A stretch of 64,000 bases of DNA from Triparma columacea. Taxonomy: Eukaryota > Sar > Bolidophyceae > Parmales > Triparmaceae. The stretch's first letter is position 1; every line of letters starts with the position of its first letter. The stretch spans positions 47,106 to 111,105 of the forward strand of contig BRYA01000098.1 in assembly GCA_030267965.1 (NCBI GenBank). Direction: 5' to 3'. The notes below the pieces were generated by a model that saw only the letters and a program-made list of their open reading frames with translations, did not search any database and was not told the origin of the DNA. This document shows positions 13,160 to 26,600 of this stretch, piece by piece. The translations under genes and the position numbers were made by a program.

Positions 13160-15594
13160 ATGTTGAGAGCTGTCTCTGCAGCGCTGGCGATCGCCTCTGC
13201 GGTCGCTCAGGATGCAGCATATGCACCATGCCCTAATAGCTGCAGCGGCCACGGTAACTGCGACAATCCTAACAGACAGGTGAGAAAAGAGGATGGCCTC
13301 CCCAACATAACGACTCCACTTTGTGAGGTTCCTAATTGAGCAATTTCGACACTATCTGGGCTCGTTGGGCGTGGATTGGCAATTTCTACCTGCTTTTAGT
13401 ACTCACGGGACTTGTTTTTGTCCCGTAGTCTCTAGGGGGTGTACTATTTTTCAGAAGCATGGTCAAGAACCTTGGAGAGGACCTTATGCTTGAGTTTTTC
13501 TTCCACCCTGCTCATCCTCTCTCCCCCCCCACCCTCCCACTGCCACTCCCTCTTTTCGGCGCTAACACTGCCGCCCCTCTCCCTTATCCTCCCTCCCTTC
13601 AGTGTGAATGCTTTGATGGTTTCATGGGAGCCGACTGCTCTCTCATGACTTGCCCGACTGGTCCAGCTTGGGCCGACGAGGCAACCGGGGTGGACATTGC
13701 CCACAACTTGGCCGAGTGCTCCAACAGGGGCCTCTGCGACCGGACGAAAGGTACCTGTACGTGCGAAGCTGGGAGGTTTGAAGGAAAAGCTTGCGAGAGA
13801 AGGACCTGTCCCAATGCTTGCAACTTCAAGGGAAGATGCGAGAGCATGAGCGCGCTGGCGACAATGAGGGACCCCGGGGAGCTCATCACCCAGTGCGATA
13901 CGTCTCTTATTTGCGTGAATGCCGACTGCTCCACGACAAACTACGAAAACTGTAAGACTGTGTACGCTTACGATACCATTTGGGATGCAGACATGATGTA
14001 CGGCTGCGTTTGTGACGATGATTACTACGGCGTCGACTGCAGCTTGCGATTGTGCCCAACCGGGGACGATCCCCTAACTGGGTCTTCCTCCGCTGTGACT
14101 CCGGAGGTCAACCACAAGATGATTGTCACCTGTACTGCGACCGGGGGTACTTTCACTCTCACCTTCAAGGGCGAGACTACCGCAGCAATCGCTTGGGATG
14201 CGACCACGTCTGCCGTCACTCAGGCCCTTCACGGGCTAACCACCATCAAGAGTGATTTCGACACTGCTGTAACAGTCACCTTTTCGGGGACCAACCTTGC
14301 CGCCTGCAAGGATGACAGCAACACGATTGACATAACCTTCACTCAGAACTTCGGAAACCTCCCTGTCCTCATCCCTGACGGGTCGCTTCTCACTTCCACC
14401 GGCGTTTTTGAGGCCTCCATTACCACTGCCACTTCCATCCCTGGAACTAAGGAGGACGATTTTTGCTCCAACCGTGGGGTCTGTGACACTGAGACCGGCG
14501 TCTGCGCCTGTACTTCCACGGATTTCGCTACCTCCAACGGTGCCAATGCTGCCGGTCAGCGGGGCGACTGTGGTTTTCAGACGGTTTCCCAGGTCACGTC
14601 TTGCCCAGGGACGGACGGGATCGATTGCAACGGCAAAGGAAACTGCCTCGCTGACTTCGTCTGTGAGTGCATGCAAGGCTACACGGGAGCCGACTGTTCC
14701 CTGCTGTCCTGTCCCTCGGGAAAGAACTGGTTTGGCTTCCCCACCGCTGCCAACAACGCCCACCTCGACCTTGTCGAGTGCTCCGGCGCGGGAAAATGCG
14801 ACACCGAGGCCGGCACTTGTGAGTGCATGGACGGCTTCACGGGGTCCTCATGCCAGCTTATGTCTTGCCCCGGAGACCCCATCTGCAACGGCAACGGTAT
14901 CTGCTATACCATGGGAGATCTCGCCGAGCTCGCGACCCTTAACGGAGAGGCAACTGCCTACACTTACGGCAAGACTCCCAACGACCCTGCCACCTGGGAC
15001 TACGATAAGATCCAAGGGTGCAAGTGCGATGACGGCTTTGAGGGCTACGACTGCTCATTGATGACCTGCCCCTACGGCGACGACCCCGAGAACAACAATA
15101 GGCAGGTCAACGAGATCCAGATGGTCGTGTGCGACGAGAGCACCGGAACCGACGGTACCTTCCAGTTCAAGTTCAGGGAGATTGAGATGTCAACTTCGCT
15201 GGCCTACTCAGCCACCGTGGCCGATGTCAAGACCGCCCTCGAAGGCCTCAGCAGTATCGCTGGCGTCAATGTGTACCACGACGACACTGCGTTGGACGCA
15301 ACCACTGCCGCAGTTTGCGCCTCAGGCGGGAGAACATTTTACGTCGAGTTCTTAAGACCCACAGGAGATGTCCCTCTCCTAGTTGCGTCGTACACAAACC
15401 TCGAGGAGGTCATTGTTAGCGAGTTCCTCAAGGGTACGAAGGAATGGATCGAATGCTCCGGAAGGGGATTGTGTGATTACGAGCTTGGCCTTTGCACTTG
15501 TGTCACAGGCTTTGGGGCGAGTGACGGGCAGGGCAACAGTGGGATCTACGCTGACTGTGGGTATAAGATGCCCATTGTTGTGGCCGACGAGTAA
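13160..15594 (+). CDS. Secreted EGF-repeat, mastigoneme/SIG1-like protein
   Basis: Exon 1 (13160-13279) encodes a signal peptide (MLRAVSAALAIASAVAQ) and the start of an EGF-like domain. Exon 2 (13603-15594) follows a 323-nt intron and joins in phase 0, giving 703 aa. Cysteine-rich EGF-like units occur along its length, with the recurring form GADCSLMTCP or DCSLRLCPTGDDP. Two copies of a beta-rich module of about 90 residues (near genomic 14110-14400 and 15110-15410) alternate with them. No membrane span is seen. Heterokont mastigoneme proteins and diatom SIG proteins share tandem EGF units of this kind, so the product may be a tubular flagellar hair component or a related extracellular matrix protein. 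That is inference from repeat style. Divergence from a flagellar dynein gene supports a flagellar role. The internal start in the intron reading frame is a less likely alternative. Confidence 0.75.
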
Positions 15595-15701
15595 TTATAT
15601 GTGTGAATTAAAAAATGAAAGCATTATTGTTATTTTTGTTTCAATGATTTCCATGAGAAAAACTGGTTCCCCTGGCATTCAAATTGTCTCATTTTATCAT
15701 C

Positions 15702-17558
15702 ATGCTTGCGCTCAAACCAACATCTGACAAGCCTCCCCAGGCCGTGCTTGGCGCGTTCAAGGCACTTCAGGAACGGATACGCACTATCACCCATGAAAAA
15801 TCCGAGGCCCAATCTCGAGCAGCTCAACTGCGATCAGAGTTGAGTTCCAGGGAGGCAGATTCCGTTGTAAAGAGAGAAGATTTCGCCCGTGACGAGATGG
15901 AGCGGCTGGAGAGTGGGAGATCTGACCTAGAAAAGCTGACAGAGGCAAAACACCTGGCAGAGATCGCCTTAGCGAGGAATGAGGAGCAGCGAAAGGCTGC
16001 AGTTGCTGCGACTCAGAACGAAATGAATAGGACCGAGGACCATAGACAGGAAACTGCAGCGAGTGAGGGAAAAATTTCTCTTCTCAAGCAGCGAAACTCA
16101 CACTTGGAAAGGGAGCTTGAACAGGGGAAGGAAAATGTAGAAAGGTTGAAGAATTTGACCGAGAAGGAGCGGGATGAGGGCGATTCGAGAATCCGCGATT
16201 TGACGCGGCAGCTTGAGCAACTCGAGTCGGCCGTCCTCAATGAGGACAACTTGAGCAAGAACATAGATGCAAAGTGTCTCAGGCAGGAGGACTTTCTCAA
16301 GAGCGTCATGAGCATAAATGAGGCCCTTGTGCAGAGCGCCTACCAGAATAGGGAGAGCGGGTTGATGGAGAGGCAACGTGGTGGTCCCAGTCACATGAGT
16401 TCCAGCTGCTCTTCAGGTGTTGGCTCAAGAAGCAGGACAGGCACAAAGAAGAAGAAGGTCAAAAGGAAGGGGAAGAGGAAAACGTCAACTTTTAAGAGGG
16501 CCGTTGAGACACCGCCCCCACCCCCGCCACCACAGATGCGTTCGACAAGGCGACACCAATCAAGGCCTGCTTTGGGCAGGCGGAACAACAAATCGACGTC
16601 TGCTAGTGCTGCACCTCTCCGAAGGAGGGGCGAAGGTTACGCCCAGGAGGGGCCGTCCATCCGGACGACAAAATCCTCCCGTCTTGCCGCAGTAGCAGCC
16701 AAAGCTAGAGCTGAAGAAGTTGCGTTGAAGAAGAGGGGCAAGCAGCTCAACATCAAGGATAGGATTCGCAGCGCTAATTTCGGCCCCGTTCCCTTCCTAC
16801 CTGCCCCTCACACTCACAGCTTCAACGTGCTCGCCGCTGTGAGCGAGGCCGTTCGATGTGAGGTCGGAGATCTTGAATACAAGGTGACGACCAGAAAGGG
16901 AAGCGTGAGTTTGGTTCCCAGTCCTCCTCGGGTTGGACAGACGATCCTTAAGCGATGTGGGGACGGTCCCCAGACCCTCCAAGTGTCGGTCCCCTCTGTG
17001 CCGGGGATCAACTTGGGGGGAGCAGTCGATCTTGATGCTGGACTCAAACGTAGGCAGAAAATCATAGGAGGAAGGGTTGAGGAGGTGGAGGAGGTGGGGG
17101 GGGGAAAGGAGATGCTAACAACGCAGCAGCAACAGCAGGAGAAGGAGGAGGAGGAGCAGCAGCAGCAGCAGCATCACCACCAGCAGGAGCACGACCGCCA
17201 ACTTCAACAGCAACAGCAACAGCAACAGCAACAACCACAGATTTTGAGCCCCCCAACGCAACAAAATCAACGAATCCCACCAGAGTTAATTGCCCTCATG
17301 AACTCTCTTGAAAAAGATTATGCTGCATGTGACGAACGTTACCAGGATCTCATGTCAAGAGCCCAGACTGACGAGGGCACTCTCAAGATGGAAGGGAAGG
17401 AGGACGAAGATAATCTTAAATTCTTGGCTGCCGAGATGGAACGCAAAGAACAACAGGTGAACATGCTCCGAGGCATGCTCCCCTTGGAAGACATAGCTAG
17501 CCCCCCGCTTCCTCCCCGATTGACATCCAGAAGACACGACCCCAATTACTCCTTATAA
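15702..17558 (+). CDS. CEP57: CEP57-like centrosomal / basal-body coiled-coil protein
   Basis: A single exon of 618 aa starts at the first ATG of the frame (15702); the upstream extension would begin with TTG. The N-terminus (AVLGAFKALQERIRTITHEK) resembles the start of the CEP57 centrosome-localisation domain and leads into about 200 residues of coiled coil. The middle is disordered and basic, with a proline run, then a Q/H/E-rich low-complexity tract at 17120-17240. The C-terminal segment (LIALMNSLEKDYAACDERYQ and onward) resembles the CEP57 microtubule-binding coiled coil. Known role of the family: pericentriolar scaffold linking centrosome and microtubules, acting in centriole duplication. 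The gene starts 107 bp after the mastigoneme-like gene and ends 57 bp from the convergent giant gene. The match is by short motifs and domain order, so orthology is probable rather than proven. Confidence 0.65.
   Translation: MLALKPTSDKPPQAVLGAFKALQERIRTITHEKSEAQSRAAQLRSELSSREADSVVKREDFARDEMERLESGRSDLEKLTEAKHLAEIALARNEEQRKAAVAATQNEMNRTEDHRQETAASEGKISLLKQRNSHLERELEQGKENVERLKNLTEKERDEGDSRIRDLTRQLEQLESAVLNEDNLSKNIDAKCLRQEDFLKSVMSINEALVQSAYQNRESGLMERQRGGPSHMSSSCSSGVGSRSRTGTKKKKVKRKGKRKTSTFKRAVETPPPPPPPQMRSTRRHQSRPALGRRNNKSTSASAAPLRRRGEGYAQEGPSIRTTKSSRLAAVAAKARAEEVALKKRGKQLNIKDRIRSANFGPVPFLPAPHTHSFNVLAAVSEAVRCEVGDLEYKVTTRKGSVSLVPSPPRVGQTILKRCGDGPQTLQVSVPSVPGINLGGAVDLDAGLKRRQKIIGGRVEEVEEVGGGKEMLTTQQQQQEKEEEEQQQQQHHHQQEHDRQLQQQQQQQQQQPQILSPPTQQNQRIPPELIALMNSLEKDYAACDERYQDLMSRAQTDEGTLKMEGKEDEDNLKFLAAEMERKEQQVNMLRGMLPLEDIASPPLPPRLTSRRHDPNYSL
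17120..17240 (+). repeat. CAG/CAA/GAG microsatellite coding for poly-Q/E/H
   Basis: This in-frame tract inside the CEP57-like gene encodes a glutamine-rich run of about 40 residues with glutamate and histidine blocks. Such tracts are often length-polymorphic. Confidence 0.85.
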
Positions 17559-17615
17559 AAATGTAATATATTGCACAATAGAACGTGTTTTTTTGTATTC
17601 ATTTGACGATTTTAG

Positions 17616-20600
17616 TTAAGATTCACCAACCCCCTTGACCCCCTCAAAGATAGATGGTTTTGTCTCTTTCGTCTTAGCCACTCCCCCCCCCCCTACCCCC
17701 TTGACACCCCGGAACATTGGGTTCGCGCCAACGAAGTCGCTCTCACGCCTCTCGAATGGCATTGGGTCGCTCCTCAACACCGCGTCGTCGTTGCTCATGT
17801 TGAGTTCCTTCTTGAGGTCGACCTTTCTGCTAGATTGCTTTGCAGTCTGCCCGAATTGGTTCTTTGACTTGTGAACCATCATCTTAAACTTGTCCCGAGT
17901 TTGTGTTTTAGACCCCGCCTTTTTGAGCTCCCTCACCTGGCCGTTAAGTTCGGCAACCATTGCCATGGCCTTGATATACTCGGGGTGCGACTTGATCTTC
18001 TTGTCGAGCTCGTCCTGGTCAATTGAGCCATCTCTCTCATCCACTGGGCCGTTGAACATAGGGTTGCTCGAGAACTCCAAGTCCTTAAGCTCCAAGCCGA
18101 GCGTGTCAGTATCCCTATCCTTCCCAGTAGTCAAGTCCTCGTCGAATTGATTCTTCGCCATCATACGAGAAATGAAGGTGCACTTTAGCTTGGGGAAGAT
18201 TGCAGAGACGATCTCGCTCCAGATGACCATCCACACATAAATTAGGCTCATAACAATGACACAGAATGTCAGACTCGCCAACGACTCGTGTGAATACGAA
18301 TCCACCTTCAGGAACTTACTTTCAAACATGAGTCCAAAGAGGTTCACGAGAATACTGCAAGCCAGGAGGACGACTTCGACGGTGTTGTAATTCCAAAAGT
18401 AATTGGCGACAGCTGTTGCGAGCTCCACATTTGTTGCCTCGCCGAGCTTGAATTTTTTCTTCTTTTCTTTCGCTGCGCCCATCCTCTTCTCGATCTCGGT
18501 ATTGAATTGCTCCACCGCGTCCTTGTGTTCCTTCAAAACCTCGTCCCTCTCGCTCATGCTCATAAATGGCTGCCACTTCACCTGAAAGACGCTTGAAATG
18601 AAAATCGTGAGGACAATCATGCACATCTGGAAGGTCGCGTTGGCGCGGAACATGAGGCTTATCGTCGCTATCATGAACTTTCTCAACAAAACAACTAGCG
18701 TCCAGTACCAACAGTTAGGTTTGTAGTAATAGTACAGCTTGGAGTATCTGAGCCTGTGCTCATAACAGTGAGGGTTCGTCTTCCTTGTGAAACCTAGATC
18801 TTGGGCCCTCAAAATTTGGTCTTGTCTGCACTTCCTCGCCATCTCCTTCGGAAGTAGGACCGATGCAACGTAGATAGGATATCCCGCTGTGTAAACAATC
18901 AAGAAAACTATGGCCCACGGGATTAGCGTCACCTGCAGACTGTCCTCCTCGTAGCAAACCCAGTTGGTCGCCATCATGTACTGCTTTCCGTCAGAAACTA
19001 GCTCCCCCGTGATCGGGTCCTCGAGCTCCACCGTGCTGCAGTTGAACACCTCTAGGGCATTCATGCTCAGCATCAAGTAAATATAATACATCATCCTCAC
19101 CGCCATGCCCCACGCCCTATGAGAGTGGGCATGGATGTCCTTCCCGTGCTTGCCAAGGATGAACTTGTTCACGAATATCATAAAGTAGTTGTAAAAACCT
19201 ATGACCGCGAACATCACGGCAGGACTAAGCATGGTCATCTTCCACTTGTCGTCGTAAGTAACCTCAAAGGCACATTCAGGAGGAGTGATGTTGATATTGA
19301 AATTGAAGGTACTCAGCCACGTGTAGAGGTCCAGGATGAGCCTCGGCCACGGGGTCTTCGTCGCTGATAGAAGCGCCAGGATCTGAAGATAGTCAGTCAC
19401 GATGCTAAAGATTCCCAAGCTAACGCGCTTCTTCTTCATAATGTAAGCCATGCTTCCAAAGACGACAATAAACCCGACGAGCATCGCAACAATCACCCAA
19501 ATGTTTGTGGGGCAAGGGGCGCACTCCCCGTACTGCCTAAAGTACTTGATCTGCTCACCACCGTCTGTGAAACACTCTGGGTTGGGGATCTTCCTCCCAA
19601 AGTGATCAGTAATGTATTTATGCATCATGTCACAACAGAAATCGCACCTCTCTCCTGTGTAGCCGAACGCGCACTGGTTCTCGCCTACACACGCACCAAA
19701 TGGATTGCACGGAAGGACGGCGTAGCACGCGGCCCTGTGGTTCCTCTCCTCGTAGTCTTCCCCGCATGCCTCCTCCGTTGGTGGAACATCGAGCCTCCAG
19801 TAGCCCTCAAGTGCAACTGGTTCCTCGTCGAACTGGGTGTTCACCTCGCAAGTGGCGCCTCCGGGGCAAGGCCTGCAGTACTCGTCCTCCCTAGATATGA
19901 CGGTGCAATTTGTAATCTCGTTGCTTAAGTCTAACATCTTGGTGCAGTGCTTCACCTCCTCACACTCCTCTTTATGATGGATGCGCCACTCGGGGTCCCA
20001 ACTGTCGTGGCAGAGCGAACTTTCATAATTGCACTCCTCGCCACACATGTCCAATATGGGCCCGAAGAAGACGCTGTCCTCCTCCTGCCCATAAAACGAA
20101 GCCTGGCACTTGGGAATGAGGCCGGAAAAGTCTCGGGAAATATTCACTGCCCTGTTGGCCACGCTCACCCAAATGTCCTTGGGCCCAACCTTGACCCTAG
20201 GCAGCTCGCACCACAAGTAAGGAGACCCGGACCCTTTTTGTTGCCAGATGGGGAAAGCGCGGTCCATTCCGAACGATGGGCCAACGCAATCCAGCCATTC
20301 GGTAAGAGTTTCGTTCCCGACGTATATCTTCTGACCAATCATAATTTTGATGTCCCCAGCGTCCTCCAATGTAGGCCCAAAGTTGACTCCGTTGAACGTT
20401 ACCACATCTCCTTCGGCGTTGGGGTAGTTGGGGGAGATTTCTTCAATGTAAGGTGGATCGTACGAAAACATCTTAGGAATAGACTCGCGTTCGCCCACTT
20501 TGACCTTGATGGGAATGTCAACACCGACGCCAGGAGGTATCCTGAGTCTTATTTCTTTGTGGCTCACGAAGTAGACCTCAGCGTCACTCCCCTCCTCGTC

Positions 20601-23600
20601 GTTAGCATTTCTCAGGGCTTTTCCCCCGAAGAAAACCTTCTGAACCCCTGCATGAGGATTGCCAAAGTTTTCCCCGAATAGAACAAGAGTGTAACCGCCG
20701 TTCGTATTCAACCCGCAGCCGCCCTCTTCGTAGGGGTTGCAGTCGTCGCCGAGGGGAACAATCATGTCGTCATCATTAAGCTCGCACGCTCCCATGAATA
20801 CATTCGAGAAAGGCTCGCGGAAGCACATGGAAATATTGACCACACGCGGTGCGCCATAGTTGACGGCGATTGCATCAGAAACTTGGCCAGCTACATGAAG
20901 CAGAAGCTCCATAGGGGCGTCCCTGGTATTTTGACCCTCAGGGACCACGAACTCCAAGCTTTCATGAGTGAAATGATGGATTTCCTTCGTGGGGTATTCG
21001 ATTATTCTCGGGAAGTTTGGATCGGTGCCTCCAACCCCCTCGCGTATCTCAATGGCATAATCCTCTCCGATACCAAAATTAGATCCAACCAGGGTGATGT
21101 TCGACCCTCCCTCAGTATCCATGATGATTTGGCCAACGGCCTCAGCGTCAATGTTAGGACGCTTGTAAGGCAAAAGCACATCCTCGACGTTTCCGCTCAC
21201 ATTCAGGGCCAGCCTTGCGAGTCCCTGTCCAGCCGCGACCTTCACTTTCATTGAATCCTGGTTTACAGCATCGTACTCGATTATGGAGACTTCGTACGGC
21301 AGCACTCTGTCATCGTCTTGGCTCAGCAAGAAGGCTTTCGCCTTGCCCTCCCTACCAAAATGGATACCAGTCACATCTACATTCGCGCCGACTGTGTCAA
21401 GCTCGGTAGGGTTCACTGATTGGATGATGGGATACAAGTACCTGAGCACTCCTGGGTCGTCCCTGTAAGTGATGTTCGTCTGTCCATCCACGGTTACATA
21501 AACGTTCTTCGCAGCCCCTTCCCCTGGCGGCACGACGGCGACAAACTGGTTATGGGTAACGGTGGTATTTTTAACTTCCAAAAAGGTTGCGCCCATCCGG
21601 ACGCTGATTTTGTCTGCCTTGGTTCCAAAGTTGTCACCAGTCACAGTTACCTCGTCGCCCGTAGTTAGAACTGATTTAGGGTCAAACTTGGACACAACAG
21701 GAGGCAAGTAATGAAGGAAGATCGTGCCATTACCCCTGAAGTTCGGGGAACCATACTTCAAAATGACTTCATTGACTTCTCCAGTTCCCTCTGGGACTTT
21801 GCACTTCAACTCACGGACTGTATCGCCCTTGCAAAATTCGGGAGCCAGATCAGTGTTAACCTCCTTATAAGATTCGGGGTAAATCTTGCACTTTGCGCCA
21901 TTTTCTTCGTCACAAGAGACGCCACCGTCCTCATCTGCCATGCACCTGTGGATTGTGACTTGCAGGGCTGAAATGCCATCCTCATTCTCTACCAATGCCC
22001 CCTTATCCTTTGGCAAAAAGCAGCCTGCTAAGGTGATGTTCGTTTCGCCTGCATGGGAGATTCCTGTAGTTCTGTATCCGTCAGGATTGGGAAGGTACTG
22101 CGGGTAATTCTTGGGGTCGATAAGGAGGAGAGGGCTCCTCTTTTTGAACGAGTATGTGTTGCTTTCTTTGCTGCCAACCGTCACAGTAGCATTGCCCTGG
22201 GAACCGAGGAAAAGCAAGGAAATAGTGTCGTCTGTCCACTCCGAGATGCCGACCTCATTCTTGCTTCCAGCGAGCACCTGCTTCGAGCCGTCAATGTCAA
22301 GGAAAGAGGTTTTTTGCTTCATCAAACCCAGCCCCCCAAAGTTCTTTCCGCGAATGACGAGCTCGGTGGTGCTCTGACAACTGCTTTCATCACTTTCATC
22401 CTTACCAACGCAAATTTTCTCTCCGGCGAGATTCTCGACTGAATCGATCTTCGGGCTTCCGTACACAAAACCTTTTTCGTTAGAGTCCTGAGACACGGCA
22501 AAGACAGTGTGTCCCACTCGTACCTTCAATGTTTTGCTCTGTGGAACTTCAGCCATAGGTGGAAGGATAAAGTTGATGTAGTCGGTGTCCTTATCCTTGG
22601 TTCTGCCAGCAATGTAGCCTGTGCTTGTACCTTGCACGGCACGTTTCACAGGATCCGTCGTATTGAACTCTCCGTCTAGCACTATGGCCTTGTCATCAAA
22701 TAGTACCTCAATGTAAGAGTTAGAGACGAGAACACCCAAGTTCTTCCCTGAAATTACGTGAGAAGTCCCCCCCTTGGTTTCACCGGCTGCTTCGGTAACG
22801 CTGTAAATTTCGGGCTGCTTGTAGTTGGTCGTGACGTCAGAGATGTTCATTTGCCCGTCAATCGTTACTTGCCACTTGAGGTCGGAACCTAAACCCGGGC
22901 TGGTCGCACACATTATGTGGGTGTGGTTGATATAACGAATATTCTGGGCAGTGTACTCATTCCCAGAAGGACCATAGGACACGTCTTCTAAGGACTTTGC
23001 GTTGGGACCGAAGTTCTTTCCAATCAGTGTGACAGACTCCATACCGTCACAGTTGGCGTCAACTGCGCCAGGCCCAGTGATGCTGAAAATGGTCGGGAGG
23101 TCGTAGGACGTCGTAGAAACAGTGGAGTTCTGCCCGTCAATCTTGACGATCCAACGGTGCATCTTACCGGAACCTGCTGTGGTCTTGCACTGAATTTGCT
23201 CATGATCAACGATGATTTGGCAAGAGCAAGCTTCGTGATCAGCGCCTTCGCAAGGCTCGTACTCTACGCCATTTGGACCATAGGACACCTTGTCAATTGC
23301 GTTCTCCGCGATTGTTCCAAAGTTACTTCCGTGAAGAACGATGGACTCATTACCAGGTGTTTGGGCGCCCTCAGCTGCGGCGTCGAATTCCCAGGAGTAA
23401 TTTGAAAAGAAGTTGACCGATGGCCTAGCGTACGCAATCTCGGCGTTGAAGATGTCGGAGTCCTGTCCTCCGACCGTAACCTTGGCCCAGTGCCCAATTC
23501 CAGTTCCTGAAGCTGAAAGGCATGTGAGCTTGGTGAAAGCACTAGACACATAACACTCCGTCCCGGTGTACTTGTTCGCTGTGCTCAGACCATAAGTCAT

Positions 23601-26600
23601 TTGAGGCAAGAACGGGTCGCCCTTCGGCCCAAAATTCTCTCCAAGAATATGGAGAAGCTGTGACGAAGGTTGCGATGGTAAGAGTTAGTGGTCACATGGA
23701 ATCGTAAGAGGATAGAAATGTTCCCTGCAACAATTTTGCGCTGATTGCTGCTTTGCCTTCTGTCAATTCTCACCTGCCCGCCCTGTGTTTTAGCATCTAA
23801 TGCACCTTGTCCGCTAACGGCGTAACCGAGACCCTCAGGCGCTTTGATAATGGGGCGTACGTAGGATACAGCGGAAGACTTTGGGTCACTCGTCAGTCCA
23901 GCAATTTCAATTGTGAATTCCAAGTTCGTTCCAACTCCCGGAATCGAGTTGCAGCTGGCACTCTTGTGCGGAACGAGGATAGTGCACGAGGTCGATACGT
24001 AGACGCTGTTTGCTGAATTTTTGTAAGTGAGCTTGAGGGCACTCTGCGTTGACTCAGGACCGAAGTTTTCGCCAATGATGGTAATGGGGGCGGTATGCGT
24101 TTCTCCTCCGTTGGGTAGCAGGTCGGCAGTCACGGTAGTCAACGATGGAGAAGTATAACTGCTCTCAGGATAGGGGAAGGACTTTGACGTTTGCGACGCC
24201 GCATCGATGAGTCTCGGGTTCGCTGATTTTGGGTTTTTTGACCCAACCTTAATGGTCCAGAAGAAGCGAGACCCAACACCCTCTGCCGACAAGCACGTAA
24301 CCTTTTGCTCCTTAGAGTTATCATTCGTAATCACCTTTGCTTCCTTGCACTCATACTTAGTAATCTGGTCCTCGGGCCCGTAATAGACCTCGACGGCGTC
24401 ACTGATAAATAAGTCTGGGTGCCTATTACATGGTGAACCTGCGCCACACGAATCTTGTTCTTTCAATTGCAGCTCGGTGAGACATCCCTCACCACAAGCA
24501 AACGTTGCGCTATCGATTAGAGGATAATTCTCGCACGTGTCCGAGGACCCACAGTCCTTGTACACAGGACCAAAGTTTTCACCTGTTATGGTGACAATCC
24601 GTCCCCCCTCAGTCGGCATCGACTCAGCATTCTCAATTTTTCCGATCACTGGAGGCTCATACGAGGTAATAGACGTATCGTCTTCTTCACCATCTACTGA
24701 CCACTCGGCCCTAGGCTCTGAAAGACCTGGTTCGTACGAGATGGAAACCCTCCATCTATGGTTCTTTCCAACCCCAGCAGAAGTCTTGCACTTAATCTGG
24801 GTGTTGTCTCTATTCCTTTTTGGGACCACCGTTGATCCATCGTCAACAAACTGGCATTCTTCGGGAATGTAAATGATGCCTGTCGAGTCGTAGTATACGG
24901 CCTGAATCGTGTTTTCTGGGTCTTCGTCCAAATGATTGAAAACCTTGCTAGCGTTCAAGGGCCCAAAGTTGCTTCCAGTGATGGTCACCCATTCACCTCC
25001 ACCAGCAGAGAGAAGCCTGTCGCTATCGCTTGACACACCGTCGGAGCCCTTAGTCACAGATGTTATTGTCATATCGTTGACGTCGGTGATTTTGAAGATC
25101 ACTTCACTCTCAACTCCATAAAGCTTGTCCGTGCCAACTTCCCTCACTCTGATTTTAGACGTGAACTTGAACACATCTTCGTAGTCGAATCCGGCGAAGT
25201 TCACCTCCTCAGCTGTGAAAATGTCTCCATCTGTTGTGATGCTGAAGTACTTCGTTACCTGCAACAAGTAGAGTGAACGATAAGGGTGTAGGATGAGTTA
25301 GTATTTTGCCTCTGGGGTGATTGGGGACGAAGTTTAGGAGAGAACATCTTTACGCCGCTTTGATTCTGCCATACTGACCTGACCTGCTGCAATCAAGCTC
25401 TCATCTCCATTAAACTCGATGAACTCATAGTGCAGTGTATTATTTTCGACATCCTTCACCCTGACGTTTCCAACAAATACGCCTGCAGAGATAGTCTCTG
25501 GAAGGACAAATTCAAAAGGCTCTCGGGTAGATCTAATGTTCTCGATCTCTTCTACATCAGCGTACGACTTGTCCTCCCAAGTCGGCCTCTCGTTCACGTC
25601 TTTGACGTAGATTTTAACTTGCTGCATAGCTGTGTTAGGAATTGGAGTAGCAGTGTCTGTGACGGTGACGTCAACGACATAAGGCTCATTCATGAGTTCT
25701 CCATCAGGAAAACCACCCTCATATCTGATCCTATCTTCGTAGTTAAGCTCTCTGTTGGCTTTCAAACGGAACTTAGCAGTCGATTGCCCCGTAGGATCTT
25801 CCTCTCCGGCAACCAACTCGAATGGGAAAGAATCATCACTGGCGATGGAGTACGTAAGCTGTCCAGTGTCGGCCACATCCTCATCTGAGGCGGATACAAC
25901 ACCCACTACATCCTTTCCGTTAGCTAGGACATATGAATCATCTCGGTACGAAACATACTCCTTAGTCTCAAGGACGCCAATTGCGTTGAAAGTGGGGGAT
26001 TCGTTGACGTTGCTGAGTTTGATGGTGATTTTAGCTTCGTCATACAGTGGTTGGTGGGGGTTCTCAGGGTCTTCAGCGGGGTCGACATCATACACGGCGA
26101 CAGTGATCACGTAAGTATTCTCGCTCTCGTAATCAAGATTGCTTTCTCCTAGCGCTGTTACTGAAATATGGCCAGTAACTTCGTCAATGCTAAAACGGTC
26201 AATCGTGAAGTCATCAAAGGATTGCTTTTGCTGGCTGATGATGTAGCGAAGTTCTTGCGACGACACAGCTATATCTGCGTCTGATGCTACAAGATTGTTG
26301 ATGATGACAGTTCCGTCGGCCGTATTCTCGTTGATGCAAGTATTCGGCGTCGTTTTGGAACAGGTTGAAGCAATGTCACCAAACTCTTGGGCTTCAATCT
26401 TAGGCGGCTCATTGCTCCCAGCGACGCTCATAGTAACAGTTAGAGCATTGGCAGACGTCAGAGGATTGGGTGTGTCGTTAGCTCCTACTGCTCCGACGGC
26501 TCCTTCTCTACCATGCTTTCCTTCGTCTGTTGCTGATATTTTGAGTTCTAGTGTGCAGCCATCCAAGCCATTCAAAGAGTTTGTACCAGCAGTGTCACTG

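Noticed and set aside
13459..13602. N-terminal extension of the EGF protein from an ATG at 13459
   Set aside because: It is proline/leucine-rich intron sequence ending in a polypyrimidine tract and CAG; the signal-peptide exon at 13160 joins in phase instead.
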